Shown here one piece after another: positions 26,099-36,427 of a stretch of 64,000 nucleotides of DNA. The notes below the pieces were generated by a model. That model ran no database searches and was not told where the DNA came from. It saw nothing but the letters and a program-made list of their open reading frames with translations. This DNA is from Psychrobacter sp. PL19 (GTDB taxonomy: Bacteria; Pseudomonadota; Gammaproteobacteria; Pseudomonadales; Moraxellaceae), in assembly GCF_017875835.1 (NCBI RefSeq), contig NZ_JAGING010000001.1, positions 1,922,001-1,986,000 on the forward strand, given 5' to 3'. Numbering within the stretch: the stretch's first letter is position 1; every line of letters begins with the position of its first letter. Both the position numbers and the translations under genes were made by a program.

Positions 26099-27349
26099 TT
26101 ATTTTTCGAGCGTACTCTGCGTTTGTAAGTGCTCAATCCGCGTTCGACGTAGCGCCTTTCCAATAGCAACACCTTTCAAATCTAGTGCGATGTCATCCAT
26201 ACTAATAGCATGGAAGCTATTAAGCGCTAGCATCATCTGACGCTGCTGTTGTGCCAATTGTAATACTTGGCTAGTAACCAGTAGTTGCGAGAGTTTATCG
26301 GGCTCTTTGTGTGCGCTACAGGCTTGGATAAGGTCGATTTTTTCTGCTGCCGTTAGCTGGTTTATGATGCTTAAATTTTTGGCTTGCTGAATGAATAAAG
26401 TGGCAAACTGAGTCTGTGCTTTGGGTACTTTAATCTGATTGCCTATTTTAGTGATATTTTTTGCTGCATCATGCATTTTATTACTAGTTTCATTCAAGGT
26501 TTTATCAATAGCAATATCCGAATTTGCAGTAGCAGACAGTTTTAAATCGTCTGATTTTGACTTAAATAACGATTGATTCAGACTGGCCATTAATAGCGAC
26601 CAGCGCTGTGATAAATTCAATCGCATTTGACCGGCGAAGTACAGCGCCGTCTGTACCGTCTCTCGTACCTGAACAATATCCCAAGCATGATTTAGAGGGA
26701 CAAAATAGACGTTCAATACACCGCTCTCATAGAGCTGCTGCCAATAGACATGAGGGGAGGTCTGCATCATTGCCCGGCTCGATTCTTGCCAAATACGTTC
26801 AGCACTCAAATGTGCCAGCTCACCCGAGCTTACCAATTCTCGCATCAAAGTGAGCGTCTCATCAGCGATGGTAAACCCTAAATCATAATAGCGACCATAA
26901 AAGCGGGCGGTTCTAAGGACCCTTAATGGATCCTCGCTAAAGGCACTTGATATATGGCGCAATGTTTTGCCATTAATATCTTTTAGTCCACTATAATAAT
27001 CAATCACTTCACCGTCAACAGGACTGTCATCAATGAGGCTTACTACCTCAATAGCCATCGCATTGACGGTCAAATCACGACGTTGCAGATCCTGTTCCAA
27101 AGTGACGTCCGAGCTGGCATGAACACTGAAGCCTTGATAGCCATGGCCAAGCTTACGTTCAGTACGTGCGAGGGCATACTCTTCTCGAGTCGTGGGATGT
27201 AAAAACACCGGAAAGTCTGCACCTACTTGCTGAAAGCCAGCTGCCAGCATTTCGGCCACGGTGCTACCCACCACTACGAAGTCCTTATCTTTGATCGGAC
27301 GTCCTAATAGCTGATCACGTACCGCACCACCAACCAGATAGACTTGCAT
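26099..27349 (-). CDS. cca: CCA-adding tRNA nucleotidyltransferase
   Basis: A 416-aa class II nucleotidyltransferase that builds or repairs the 3' CCA of tRNAs. The N-terminus [28 protein letters not shown] has the GGxVRD and D-x-D catalytic motifs; [13 protein letters not shown] near residues 109-121 and [15 protein letters not shown] near 150-164 are further conserved blocks. The length fits gammaproteobacterial Cca, but the C-terminal part (about 270-330) has a low-complexity Lys/Asn/Asp region in place of the HD phosphohydrolase motif of E. coli Cca. The name is firm. Confidence 0.95.
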   Translation of the reverse strand: MQVYLVGGAVRDQLLGRPIKDKDFVVVGSTVAEMLAAGFQQVGADFPVFLHPTTREEYALARTERKLGHGYQGFSVHASSDVTLEQDLQRRDLTVNAMAIEVVSLIDDSPVDGEVIDYYSGLKDINGKTLRHISSAFSEDPLRVLRTARFYGRYYDLGFTIADETLTLMRELVSSGELAHLSAERIWQESSRAMMQTSPHVYWQQLYESGVLNVYFVPLNHAWDIVQVRETVQTALYFAGQMRLNLSQRWSLLMASLNQSLFKSKSDDLKLSATANSDIAIDKTLNETSNKMHDAAKNITKIGNQIKVPKAQTQFATLFIQQAKNLSIINQLTAAEKIDLIQACSAHKEPDKLSQLLVTSQVLQLAQQQRQMMLALNSFHAISMDDIALDLKGVAIGKALRRTRIEHLQTQSTLEK

Positions 27350-27416
27350 TGCACCCTCTTGCGCTATTTTGTTATAGCTGCTTGGTTATAGTTATCTTGC
27401 TATCGCTATTTTGGCC

Positions 27417-27463
27417 AAAAAAAACCAGTCAGCGCCGTTATTGCAATGGCACTGACTGGTTTT
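27417..27463 (-). terminator. Terminator between maeB and cca
   Basis: ACCAGTCAG and CTGACTGGT pair, with GCC/GGC extending the stem after a bulge. On the minus strand the stem is followed by eight Ts, so it ends the maeB transcript. Confidence 0.85.
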
Positions 27464-27540
27464 AGTATAACAGACTGCTACCATCAATTAATAATAGTAG
27501 CAGAGTGGTATATATGCGTATCCATTTTATTTAGTGCTCA

Positions 27541-29886
27541 TTATGCCTTAGCGGCGGCGGCCTCGCTTTCTAAATCTTGGGCTTCAGTGACCGCAAGGGC
27601 AGTCATGTTGACCACACGGCGCGCGGTCGCTGATGGTGTTAGGATATGTACTGGTTTATTGGAACCTAACAGAATAGGACCAATAGACGCGCTACCGGTT
27701 GCTGTTTTGAGCAGGTTAAAGGAGATATTCGCCGCATCTAGCGTCGGTAAGATCAGCAAGTTCGCTGCCCCTTTAAATTGACTTGATGGCAAGTCCTCTA
27801 TGCGAATACGTTCGTCAAGAGCTGCATCGCCTTGCATTTCGCCGTCAAAATCAAAATCAACATTCATTTTTGTCAACAGTTCATATACCTTGCGCATTTT
27901 CACGGCGCTGGCGCGATCAGAAGTACCAAAGTTAGAGTGCGATACTAGTGCGACTCGTGGGGTAATACTAAAGCGGCGTAATTGATCCGCAGCCAATACT
28001 GTCATTTCAGCCAATTGCTCAGCAGTAGGATCTTCATGGATATAAGTATCGGCAATAAAGATATTACGATCTTGCATCAAGACCGCATTCATCGCATAAA
28101 AGTCGCTAACGCCTTGTTTTTTGCCAATGACGTTTTGAACGTATTTTAAATGCAGTTGATAGTGACCAAATGTACCGCAAATCATGCCATCCGCATCGCC
28201 GTTTTCGACTAGTAGCGCACCGATTAATGACGTTTTGCGTCGCACATCACGGCGTGCAAGCTCGATACTGACTCCGTTACGTTTGTTCTTGTCATAATAG
28301 CCCTGCCAATAGTCTTTATAGCGTGGATCATCATCAATGTTAACGATAGTGATGTTGACGCCATCTTTTAAACGTAGCGCTAGCTTGGCAATATTGTTTT
28401 CGATAACTGAAGGGCGACCGACTAAGATTGGTTGGGCGAGCTGTTCATCGACCACTACTTGTACGGCTAGTAATATATTACTGTCTTCACCTTCGCAGTA
28501 GACGATACGTTTTGGGTCTGATTTAGCGCGGGCAAAGATTGGTTTCATAACAAAGGCTGAGTTATAGACAAACTCAGACAGACGCTGACGATAGGCATCA
28601 AGATCTTCAATTGGTAAGGTAGCAACGCCTGAATCCATCGCGGCTTTAGCGACGGCAGGAGCGATTTCGATGATCAGGTTTGGCTCCAGTGGACCTGGGA
28701 TCAAGTAGTCTCTACCAAAGCTTTGCATGCTCTCGATGTCTTTAACGTTGTTAGTTGGCGTTGACTCAACATGTGCCATAGCAGCAATTGCGCGCACGCA
28801 GGCAATTTTCATCTCTTCGTTAACAGTCGTTGCACCAACATCTAATGCGCCACGGAAGATATAAGGGAAACACAACGCGTTATTAACTTGGTTTGGATAG
28901 TCTGAGCGACCCGTTGCCATGATGATGTCTGAACGTACTGCATGTGCCTCTTCAGGCATAATTTCAGGCGTTGGGTTGGCAAGGGCAAAGATAACTGGAT
29001 CTTTTGCCATACGGCGAACCATATCGGCGGTCAAGATCCCTGGCATAGATAGCCCTAGGAACATATCCACATCATCAATCAATTCGTCAATGGTAGTGGC
29101 TTCGGTGTCACGGGCATAAAGCTGTTTTGATTCATCTAGATTGTCACGGCTAGTAGTAATGATACCGCGTGAGTCAGAAACGTAGATATTATCTTTTTGC
29201 ACACCAAGGGCGCAAATAAGATTCAAGCATGAAATTGCTGCTGCGCCTGCGCCTGAACAGATAATTTTGAGATCTTCAATTTTTTTGCCAGTGAGTAATA
29301 AACTGTTAAGCATGGCGGCCGCAACAATAATTGAGGTACCGTGCTGATCATCATGAAAAACTGGAATGTTCATACGTTTGCGCAATTCGCGCTCAATTTT
29401 GAAACATTCTGGGGCTTTGATATCTTCTAGGTTAATACCACCAAATGTGGGCTCAAGAGCAGCAACGGCTTCGATGAACTTGTCTGGATCATTCTGGGCA
29501 ATTTCAATGTCAAAAACATCGATACCAGCGAATTTTTTGAATAAAACCCCTTTACCTTCCATCACCGGCTTTGAGGCCAATGGACCGATATTACCCAAAC
29601 CTAATACCGCGGTACCGTTAGTGATAACACCTACTAGATTGCTACGTGCGGTATATTTGGCGGCTAGCGTTGGATCTCTTTGGATCTCAAGACAAGGTAC
29701 TGCCACACCAGGTGAATAAGCCAAGGCCAGGTCACGTTGATTGGCCAACTGCTTGATAGGCGTGACCGAAATTTTACCCGGTCTTGGGTGTGAATGGTAA
29801 TGTAAGGCAGCCTGTTCAAACTGCTCTCTTTCCGTATTAGGGTTATCCGTATTCAGGTTGGTATCGTCATTCATAGTAATTGCCAT
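27541..29886 (-). CDS. maeB: NADP-dependent malic enzyme with phosphotransacetylase-like C-terminal domain
   Basis: A 781-aa two-part enzyme. Residues about 20-430 are malic enzyme: [43 protein letters not shown] (metal-binding), [11 protein letters not shown], and the NADP loop GAGAAAISC. Residues about 440-770 are a phosphate acetyl/butyryltransferase-like domain ([30 protein letters not shown] end), present in MaeB but thought not to be catalytic. It decarboxylates malate to pyruvate with NADPH production. The length is normal for the multidomain type. It has its own terminator and a strong hairpin about 50 bp before the start codon. Confidence 0.95.
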   Translation of the reverse strand: MAITMNDDTNLNTDNPNTEREQFEQAALHYHSHPRPGKISVTPIKQLANQRDLALAYSPGVAVPCLEIQRDPTLAAKYTARSNLVGVITNGTAVLGLGNIGPLASKPVMEGKGVLFKKFAGIDVFDIEIAQNDPDKFIEAVAALEPTFGGINLEDIKAPECFKIERELRKRMNIPVFHDDQHGTSIIVAAAMLNSLLLTGKKIEDLKIICSGAGAAAISCLNLICALGVQKDNIYVSDSRGIITTSRDNLDESKQLYARDTEATTIDELIDDVDMFLGLSMPGILTADMVRRMAKDPVIFALANPTPEIMPEEAHAVRSDIIMATGRSDYPNQVNNALCFPYIFRGALDVGATTVNEEMKIACVRAIAAMAHVESTPTNNVKDIESMQSFGRDYLIPGPLEPNLIIEIAPAVAKAAMDSGVATLPIEDLDAYRQRLSEFVYNSAFVMKPIFARAKSDPKRIVYCEGEDSNILLAVQVVVDEQLAQPILVGRPSVIENNIAKLALRLKDGVNITIVNIDDDPRYKDYWQGYYDKNKRNGVSIELARRDVRRKTSLIGALLVENGDADGMICGTFGHYQLHLKYVQNVIGKKQGVSDFYAMNAVLMQDRNIFIADTYIHEDPTAEQLAEMTVLAADQLRRFSITPRVALVSHSNFGTSDRASAVKMRKVYELLTKMNVDFDFDGEMQGDAALDERIRIEDLPSSQFKGAANLLILPTLDAANISFNLLKTATGSASIGPILLGSNKPVHILTPSATARRVVNMTALAVTEAQDLESEAAAAKA

Positions 29887-30197
29887 GGTTAGAAGAAATT
29901 GGAATAAAACAAACAGTGATAAAAAAACTAACGTTTAGCCCTCACAATCATTATTGCATGTGATGATTGGAGGGGGCCGTTAAATTGAGAGGGTAGCGCT
30001 TGGCGGTTGGAAATCAGCGTAAAAAACAGCAATCTTGTGAGACAGTTATTCTAGCATTATTAGCAATTCGCTGGCTAGCCAACCGAGATGAAACACGCAG
30101 ATAATATAATAAATTGATATTGAACATTTAGCCAGTTGATAATACTAATTTTTTACCAAACTAGTAAACAAATATCAATCAATACTCATCATAAACC
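29887..30197. other. Spacer between selO and maeB
   Basis: 311 bp between two minus-strand genes. It contains the 29939-29974 stem-loop near maeB; the rest shows no gene. Confidence 0.6.
29939..29974 (-). promoter_or_regulatory. Strong stem-loop upstream of maeB
   Basis: CCCTC-A-CAATCAT at 29939-29951 pairs with ATGATTGGAGGG at 29963-29974 (12 pairs with one bulged A). It lies 53 bp before the maeB start codon. It may be the selO terminator, though the T-run is about 12 bases away, or a leader structure of maeB. Confidence 0.5.
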
Positions 30198-31724
30198 TTA
30201 TGATGAGCAGCTGATCGGCAGTTGCGGTGCATGAGGAGCCGGCGGGCTACTATCACGTTCAGTGGCAATATCTTGTACGTGATAAGGACTGGCGAGCAAC
30301 GTGTATAAACGTGCCACTTCTTCAAACTGTCCTTGTTCAGCAGCGTCAATAGCGTGTTGCGCCATGCTATTGCGCAAGACATAAACGGGATTGTTGTTCT
30401 GTAACCCTTTAATGACCTCGGAAGTTGACATATTAGCATTTGATATATTGGTACTTGATAGCTCGCTTTGTTGCTCAATCTGTGTCAGATAGCGCGTACG
30501 CCACTCTTGCCATACTTGTAGCGCCTCACCGTCAAGCTCAGAGACCATGGTTGCTAGTAGCTGTTGCTCATGGGGGTGGTCATCTGGCGCGACCAAACCC
30601 AGTAGCGCCCGAAAGCTGTTGGTGTAGTCGAGTAAGTTGTCTTCTAACAAGGTTAGCCACTCAAAGGCCAAGGTCAAACTGGCTGACTGGTGCGGTAATC
30701 CTAACTTACGGCACAGCCCTTGCTGATAGTGCTGCATAAAGGTGGGCTCATAAGGGGCCAGGCATTCAGCCAAACTATCACGAGTCACGCCCGCTTGGGT
30801 TAAGCGCATAAAGTGTGGTAGCCACACATTAAGGTTCCAATGGCCGATAGCCGGCTGGTTCTGATAAGCATAACGCCCACCATGGTCAGAATGGTTATTA
30901 ATCCACGCCGGATCAAAGCGCTCCATAAAGCCAAACGGGCCAAAGTCTAACGTGCTGCCAGTGATAGACAGATTATCGGTATTCATTACCCCATGAGCAA
31001 AGCCAGTCAGTTGCCAGTCAGCAATCATTCGTGCTGTACGTTGGACTACCGCTTGTAAGAAAGCCAGTACTGGCGTCTCACTATCGCGGCACTCTGGATA
31101 ATAAGTATCGATCATATAATCAGTGAACTCGCTGAGTAAGTCAGGAGCAAAGCTAGCAATCCATTCGATATGACCGAGACGAATATGGCTGTCAGCGACC
31201 CGCATCAATGCGGCACCGGCTTCCATACGCTCACGGCGGATAGGTGTATCAGATACCACAAAGCCGAGCGCATTAGAGGAGGGAACCCCAAGTTGAGTTA
31301 GGGCATGACCACCCAAATATTCCCTTATAGTACTGCGTAAGACCGCCCGTCCGTCACCCATGCGAGAGTAGGGTGTCAGACCGCAGCCTTTAAGATGCAA
31401 ATCTTGTAAATTATCATTACTATCTAGTACTTGGGCCATTAATAAGCCGCGACCATCACCCAATGGCCCCGCCCATTGACCGAATTGATGACCGGCATAG
31501 GCCATCGCCAAAGGTTCAAATTCGGCAGGTAGGTAATGACCACCGATAATATCAACCCAGCGAGCCATTAAATCGCTGTTTTCTGCCCAGCCTAATTGCT
31601 CTGCAACTTGAGTATTAAAATGACCGACACGTGGGTTATCAAGTGGTGTTGGCGGTTGCTTATGATGAAGACGTGGATCTAATTTGGCGTAGGTGTTTTG
31701 ATAGCGCATATCAGGTATTTCCAT
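30198..31724 (-). CDS. selO: SelO (YdiU) family protein AMPylase
   Basis: A 508-aa pseudokinase-fold protein that transfers AMP to protein Ser/Thr/Tyr residues in response to redox stress (shown for E. coli and yeast SelO). It shows AMAYAGHQFGQWAGPLGDGRGLLMAQV near residues 79-105, KGCGLTPYSRMGDGRAVLRSTIREYL near 118-143 and HGVMNTDNLSITGSTLDFGPFGFME near 252-276, all hallmarks. The C-terminus is CSS, where other SelO proteins have Cys or selenocysteine (here ISCSS). ATG 31724 is the start; an in-frame Met at codon 6 is a possible alternative. Family assignment is secure. Confidence 0.94.
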   Translation of the reverse strand: MEIPDMRYQNTYAKLDPRLHHKQPPTPLDNPRVGHFNTQVAEQLGWAENSDLMARWVDIIGGHYLPAEFEPLAMAYAGHQFGQWAGPLGDGRGLLMAQVLDSNDNLQDLHLKGCGLTPYSRMGDGRAVLRSTIREYLGGHALTQLGVPSSNALGFVVSDTPIRRERMEAGAALMRVADSHIRLGHIEWIASFAPDLLSEFTDYMIDTYYPECRDSETPVLAFLQAVVQRTARMIADWQLTGFAHGVMNTDNLSITGSTLDFGPFGFMERFDPAWINNHSDHGGRYAYQNQPAIGHWNLNVWLPHFMRLTQAGVTRDSLAECLAPYEPTFMQHYQQGLCRKLGLPHQSASLTLAFEWLTLLEDNLLDYTNSFRALLGLVAPDDHPHEQQLLATMVSELDGEALQVWQEWRTRYLTQIEQQSELSSTNISNANMSTSEVIKGLQNNNPVYVLRNSMAQHAIDAAEQGQFEEVARLYTLLASPYHVQDIATERDSSPPAPHAPQLPISCSS

Positions 31725-31857
31725 TAAAACATAAGGTAGATAAAACCACTATAACATAGGCTTAATACGGCATCGAGCTACACTGTCACGGTCTTGTAAT
31801 CTATTTTTTGTTAGCCTATTTTATACTGTTCTTTAACTTTTTTACCAAGCTCTAAAC

Positions 31858-31892
31858 AAAAAAACCCCCTTCATCCATAGTAGATGAGGGGG
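31858..31892 (-). terminator. Terminator after the desaturase gene
   Basis: CCCCCTTCATC and GATGAGGGGG form a stem with a 7-base loop. On the minus strand a run of seven Ts follows. Confidence 0.85.
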
Positions 31893-31976
31893 AAGGAGAA
31901 ACGTTGTAATAAGTACACTAATCCGACTGAGAACAGTAACGCTTAACTAAACAGTGACGTCTAGGTTCAGTCAGCT

Positions 31977-33389
31977 TTAAGCGGCTTTACTGCTCTGGCC
32001 GATAGAGCGGAACGCTGTTTTCAAGTTGTCATTATGCTCATGAATCTTTTGCTCGATCTTGGCATATTCAAACTTGAGGTTGTCATCGACTTCATGCAAA
32101 CGGTCAGCGAACTCAGTCTTTTTCATTTCGATAGCTTTGGCTTTCAGCGCTTGCCATTCTTCAACCGTTTGGGTGAAGGCATCGTATTCAAATTTAATAC
32201 GATCTTGGAAGCTTTGCATGGCATGAGGAATATCAATGCCATCCGCATTTGCCGTATCGATGTGTTGATGCGCTTGTTTGAACTGCATTTGTACTTCAGC
32301 ATGCTTGATAGTGGTGTCATCAATAGTACGTAACTCAGTCGTTAAGCCCACTTTTGACAAACCAGCGATTAACCATTTAGTTGGATCATACTGCCACCAT
32401 TTCACACCATTACGATAGTCATACTGGAAGAAGTGATGATAGTTATGATAACCCTCACCCCAGGTAAAGATCGCTAATATAGAGTTATCACGGGCACTGT
32501 TGGTATCGGTATAAGGACGCGTTCCAAACATATGACACAATGAGTTAATGAAGAAAGTGAAGTGATGGGTCAGTACCAAACGTAGCAAACCGGCCAGTAC
32601 TAAGGTACCCCAAACGTCACCAATCAACCAACCAATGGCGGCTACTAAGCCGACGTTAGCCGCTACCACCCACAGACCATAATACTTATGCTGAATTTGT
32701 AAGGTTCTATCCTTGGTCAAATCAGGGATGTTTTTATAATCAAACTTACCACTAGGATAGTTGCGTAGCATCCAACCCACGTGACTGAACCAAAAGCCGC
32801 GCCGTGCTGAGTACGGGTCATTTAACTTGTGATCAACATGACGGTGATGGCTACGGTGCCCAGAAACCCAGTCAAACGCAGAGCCCTGTACCGCTAGTGT
32901 AGAGCCCAGTAATAGGAAGTTTTTGACTATCGGATGCGCTTTATAAGAACGATGCGACAATAGACGGTGATAGCCTGCAGTAATACTCATACCTGTATAG
33001 ACCATCAAGACGCCGAATACGCCCCAAACGGGTGCGCTGACTTGATGGGTCATTAGATACCAAGGAGTAATGACTGCAGCAGCAAGCGGCGTGGCTACCA
33101 AGATCGCTGCGGGTATCCAATTAATCGGTGCTTTTGTGAACTCAAGTTCACGCACGTCGATGGTCTCGCTCATAGAGACATCGCCGCTCTTGGTAGAGGC
33201 AGACGAATTATTGGTATAGTCACTAGTGGCTGCGCGCTGCTCATTGAGTGCGTTATTCGCCTTGTTATCGTCGAACCGCGTTTTAAAGCGCGTCGCTTGA
33301 ATAGTGGCATTCTGCACTAGTGTGCTGCCAGATTTGATAGCGAAACGTAAGCCTTTAAGCGGTAAGCCAAGTGCTTTTTTTGCAATCAT
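31977..33389 (-). CDS. Acyl-CoA (delta-9-type) fatty acid desaturase
   Basis: A 470-aa membrane di-iron desaturase. The three histidine boxes are HRLLSHRS near residues 143-150, HRSHHRHVDH near 180-189 and EGYHNYHHFF near 312-321, in the stearoyl-CoA-desaturase order. Two pairs of membrane segments surround them. The N-terminal 70 residues and the C-terminal 110 residues (Lys/Glu-rich helices, coiled-coil-like) extend the core. It introduces a double bond into saturated acyl chains to keep membranes fluid, which fits a cold-tolerant organism. A 14-bp perfect palindrome lies 96 bp upstream. Confidence 0.92.
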   Translation of the reverse strand: MIAKKALGLPLKGLRFAIKSGSTLVQNATIQATRFKTRFDDNKANNALNEQRAATSDYTNNSSASTKSGDVSMSETIDVRELEFTKAPINWIPAAILVATPLAAAVITPWYLMTHQVSAPVWGVFGVLMVYTGMSITAGYHRLLSHRSYKAHPIVKNFLLLGSTLAVQGSAFDWVSGHRSHHRHVDHKLNDPYSARRGFWFSHVGWMLRNYPSGKFDYKNIPDLTKDRTLQIQHKYYGLWVVAANVGLVAAIGWLIGDVWGTLVLAGLLRLVLTHHFTFFINSLCHMFGTRPYTDTNSARDNSILAIFTWGEGYHNYHHFFQYDYRNGVKWWQYDPTKWLIAGLSKVGLTTELRTIDDTTIKHAEVQMQFKQAHQHIDTANADGIDIPHAMQSFQDRIKFEYDAFTQTVEEWQALKAKAIEMKKTEFADRLHEVDDNLKFEYAKIEQKIHEHNDNLKTAFRSIGQSSKAA

Positions 33390-33858
33390 ATAATATCCCT
33401 AACGGTATTAACTTCAATACCCTATATTACATCAAAAAGAGAAGAAAGTGAACACCTATGCACTATAAAAATATTGCTAGATAACAATAACTTGTATAGA
33501 TATATACAAGTTATTGCTGTGAATATCGCGTCACCTACCAGGTATTGAGTAAAAGTGTAAGTAGCACCCAAGATATGTTAAATTTTTAACACCGTATCTA
33601 AGGTCTGTTGTAAGGTTTTAGAGCCGTAAATATCAATAGCTTTTATCGTAGTAAAACTAACGATTTATTCATAATAACTGAACAGTAATCAACGTCTTAT
33701 TAACGCCAACGATTGATCATGATTTAAGTAATACAGACCAGTCATAAACATTAAATATTCATGGCAGCCCTCTATTAGTAAAAACGACTCATCTATAATA
33801 ACTAGGTATTTATAATTATGACAATTGGATATTTATAATATGAATATTTGTTAGGTAT
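33390..33858. other. Spacer between GDPD and desaturase genes
   Basis: 469 bp, AT-rich. It holds the palindrome at 33485-33516 and otherwise no gene or RNA that I can support. Confidence 0.6.
33485..33516. promoter_or_regulatory. Perfect 14-bp inverted repeat upstream of the desaturase gene
   Basis: CAATAACTTGTATA and TATACAAGTTATTG enclose GATA. It could be an operator for a dimeric repressor of the desaturase or a hairpin in its leader. There is no T-run, so a terminator is less likely. Confidence 0.55.
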
Positions 33859-34737
33859 TTATAATAGTTGAGTTGGGATATCGGTAATAATCACATCGAC
33901 TTGCCATTTCACAAGTTGTTTAATACTGTCAATATCATTTACTGTCCAAGCGCTCACTGGTAAATTGTGACGGTGGCAATGTTGGATGACTGACTGAGTC
34001 AGTAGGGGATAATAGACCCCAAGTCGAGTGCAGCCCAGTTGCAATGCCTTATTGGGCGCAGTCGCCAATAATTCTGGTGTGTGTGCCAGTAAGCCTCTGG
34101 GCATATGGGTCAATAATTTATTGCGCTGCAGCTGAGCGAGTAGTTGTAGATCAAAGCTGGTGAGCACAATAGGTAGCCCAGCAAGTGGGGTATCTACCAA
34201 GTAGCGCGCTAACGCCCCAACTAATTTTGAATAATTAGTGCGGGGGTGCGTTTTAATTTCTAGTTCAATATGGGTAAATTGTGCGAGTTTATGCACGGCT
34301 GTTGTTAGGGAATCATCATTAGTATTGTCAGAAAACCTAGCCCCAGCAAACCTAGACCCATCAAATCTAGACCCACCAAATAAGTTATTTAGCGTGTGTT
34401 TCTGTGGCGTGGAGGAAGGCAGTGCTTGCACTGATAATGGCAGTGCTTGCGCCAGCATGTCTAGACTGATGATCTGATGTCCTGATTGCAGTTGACGCTG
34501 AATTTCAATCAGGCTCAATTGATCAATACGGGATTGCAAACCGCATAAGCGCTGTAGGGTTTCATCATGAAAGATCACTAAATGCTCGTCAGCTGTCAGC
34601 TGTACGTCAAACTCAATTCCTGCCAAGCCACGCGGCCTCAAGCGAGAAGCATGCTGAAATCCAGACAAGGTATTCTCTAGCACTTCGCCGCGAGCGCCAC
34701 GATGACCAATCAGTTGCGTGTTTTCAAGGTTTATCAT
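33859..34737 (-). CDS. Glycerophosphodiester phosphodiesterase family protein
   Basis: A 292-aa GDPD TIM-barrel protein. QLIGHRGARGEVLENTLSGF near residues 8-27 and IEFDVQLTADEHLVIFHDETLQRLCG near 39-64 give the catalytic His pair and metal-binding Glu/Asp. PVSAWTVNDIDSIKQLVKWQVDVIITDIP is the typical end. It hydrolyses glycerophosphodiesters to glycerol-3-phosphate and an alcohol; with no signal peptide it should be cytoplasmic. I start at ATG 34737, which has AAGGGAG upstream; a longer open frame to 34851 has no support. The loop near residues 120-140 contains a tandem repeat (see 34333-34377). Confidence 0.9.
   Translation of the reverse strand: MINLENTQLIGHRGARGEVLENTLSGFQHASRLRPRGLAGIEFDVQLTADEHLVIFHDETLQRLCGLQSRIDQLSLIEIQRQLQSGHQIISLDMLAQALPLSVQALPSSTPQKHTLNNLFGGSRFDGSRFAGARFSDNTNDDSLTTAVHKLAQFTHIELEIKTHPRTNYSKLVGALARYLVDTPLAGLPIVLTSFDLQLLAQLQRNKLLTHMPRGLLAHTPELLATAPNKALQLGCTRLGVYYPLLTQSVIQHCHRHNLPVSAWTVNDIDSIKQLVKWQVDVIITDIPTQLL
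34333..34377 (-). repeat. Three 15-bp tandem repeats inside the GDPD gene
   Basis: Units AAACCTAGCCCCAGC, AAACCTAGACCCATC and AAATCTAGACCCACC, in frame on the minus strand, encode GSRFD-GSRFA-GARFS. The unit resembles a pentapeptide spacer in an exposed loop. Confidence 0.75.
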
Positions 34738-35270
34738 GATGATTAACCACTCCCTTTTTTTAAGTGAGTCCATACAAGTTAATAACTTGTAACGCCTAAC
34801 AGGGTCTGCTGAACATTGGGGGTAAATTAATGGCGAAAAAATGTCCAACACGTCCTAACAGGATATAACAAGATCTGGCGAAAATCTAATGAGCTGTTAA
34901 ACGAAAATATTGTTAGCTACTAAACATAGCGATCTTTTAAACCATGCTGCATGGATTTCAGATAAGCAAACAGTGGTTTATCTATCTATTGGTAATGGCT
35001 ATGTTGCTCTTAATATTCAATGATTTGCCAAATCGGTAGTAGGGGTTAAGGATTAATATGAGGGTTTGTTATGTTTTTGCAACCAAAGGTAGGTTTTAAG
35101 GCCGTTGATGGATTTTATTTGCATATCAATGAGCTACACTGATGACCACCTTATTCAAACCTCGTATAATGGTTTGGTTTTTAAATCTATCGTAGCGGTT
35201 GTTGCGGTATAGATATCAAACACTGTCCATAGACAGTGGCACGTATCAGTAAATCGGGAGTAAATTAAGT
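34738..35270. other. Divergent promoter region between GDPD and lipoprotein genes
   Basis: 533 bp. A perfect small hairpin CACTGTC-CATA-GACAGTG at 35221-35238 lies 33 bp before the lipoprotein ATG. No other gene or structure is supported. Confidence 0.55.
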
Positions 35271-36236
35271 ATGAGCGCAGCGAGTAATAAATGGATCAAA
35301 TGGCAGCAAGTCGCCGGTATCGGTATGATATGCGGATTGGCAGTTGCTGGGTGTAGCCGCTCAGATGAGGTTGAGGACAGTAAAGATACAGATGCTGCTA
35401 TCGAGCAACCCGTCACTAATGATAGTGCGGTCGCTCCTGCTATTAATTGTGATGACCCGATGGTACAAGACCGTCTCAAAACTGCGCTAAAAATTACGCT
35501 CAATCAGCAGGCGCAAACGTTAGCCGCCAGTTATGCCAACAGTGCAGAAATTAGTTTAAGCGGTGCCACAGTTAATGGGAAAGTAAACGGTATTCTCATT
35601 GATGTGCAAAATGCGGCAATCCTGCAAGAAGCCAACGCCAATGGCATGACCACCTGTCAGGCTAGTGTCAGCATGACCTTGCCTAGTGAAGATCTGTATC
35701 AAGCCAGTCAAGTACAAGCGGCGAATAATCAGGCCAGCTTACAAACTCGTCTCGCTCAGGATAATATTCGTATCAATAACAATATGCTGGTTGATGATGC
35801 CTTTTCTTATGTCGTGAGCACTCAAGGTGGCCAAGTACGCACCCGTATTGCCGGACAGCCCGCACTGATTACAGTAGTGGCAGATGTCATGGCAAGTTCG
35901 GTTTTAAAGTCAGCTATGGACAGTCAGCGTACGCCGAGCCCTGCTCAAGAAGCGCCCCGTCGCCGCGACGCTACGCAAAATAATAATGCCAGTAGCAACC
36001 AAACTCAGACTACTCGTCAGCCTAAGCCGGTAACACCATCTACGCCTGCACAGCCTGCGACTCCGCCCACCATTAATCAAGACAGCACACCAGGCAGTAC
36101 TTCAAATACCCCTCAAGAGGCTGTAACGCCGAGTACTGATGCTAAAGCGCCAGCCACACCTACTGCTCCAGCGTCGGTGCCAAAAGATGATAGTATTGAT
36201 ATGGTCATTATCGAAGATGATAGCGCCACCTATTAA
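35271..36236 (+). CDS. Putative lipoprotein of unknown function
   Basis: A 321-aa exported protein. The N-terminus has a signal peptide with lipobox LAVAGC (Cys near residue 28), so it is probably a lipid-anchored envelope protein. Residues about 55-220 look folded, with a cystatin-like or repeat-type pattern (NCDDPMVQDRLKTALKITLNQQ; TTCQASVSMTLPSEDLY). Residues about 220-310 are a Pro/Thr/Ala-rich flexible linker, and the end is acidic (KDDSIDMVIIEDDSATY). GGGAG precedes the start. The function is not recognised. Confidence 0.8.
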   Translation: MSAASNKWIKWQQVAGIGMICGLAVAGCSRSDEVEDSKDTDAAIEQPVTNDSAVAPAINCDDPMVQDRLKTALKITLNQQAQTLAASYANSAEISLSGATVNGKVNGILIDVQNAAILQEANANGMTTCQASVSMTLPSEDLYQASQVQAANNQASLQTRLAQDNIRINNNMLVDDAFSYVVSTQGGQVRTRIAGQPALITVVADVMASSVLKSAMDSQRTPSPAQEAPRRRDATQNNNASSNQTQTTRQPKPVTPSTPAQPATPPTINQDSTPGSTSNTPQEAVTPSTDAKAPATPTAPASVPKDDSIDMVIIEDDSATY

Positions 36237-36336
36237 AGGTTCACTTTGTGCTTAATTTAAGAATTTGTTATTGGTTTATAATTTGATATTGATGCAAAAA
36301 TTGATGTAAAAAAATAGTGTAAAAATAGTATAAAAA

Positions 36337-36373
36337 TAAAACGCCCGCAACTGACTAAAGTTGCGGGCGTTTT
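36337..36373. terminator. Bidirectional terminator
   Basis: AAAACGCCCGCAACT and AGTTGCGGGCGTTTT pair perfectly around GACTAA. It lies between the convergent lipoprotein and adenosyltransferase genes and works in either direction. Confidence 0.92.
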
Positions 36374-36427
36374 GGCAAAAAACATTTTCAGTTACAACCG
36401 TAAGGTTTTTAGCCAGTAACAATGCAG

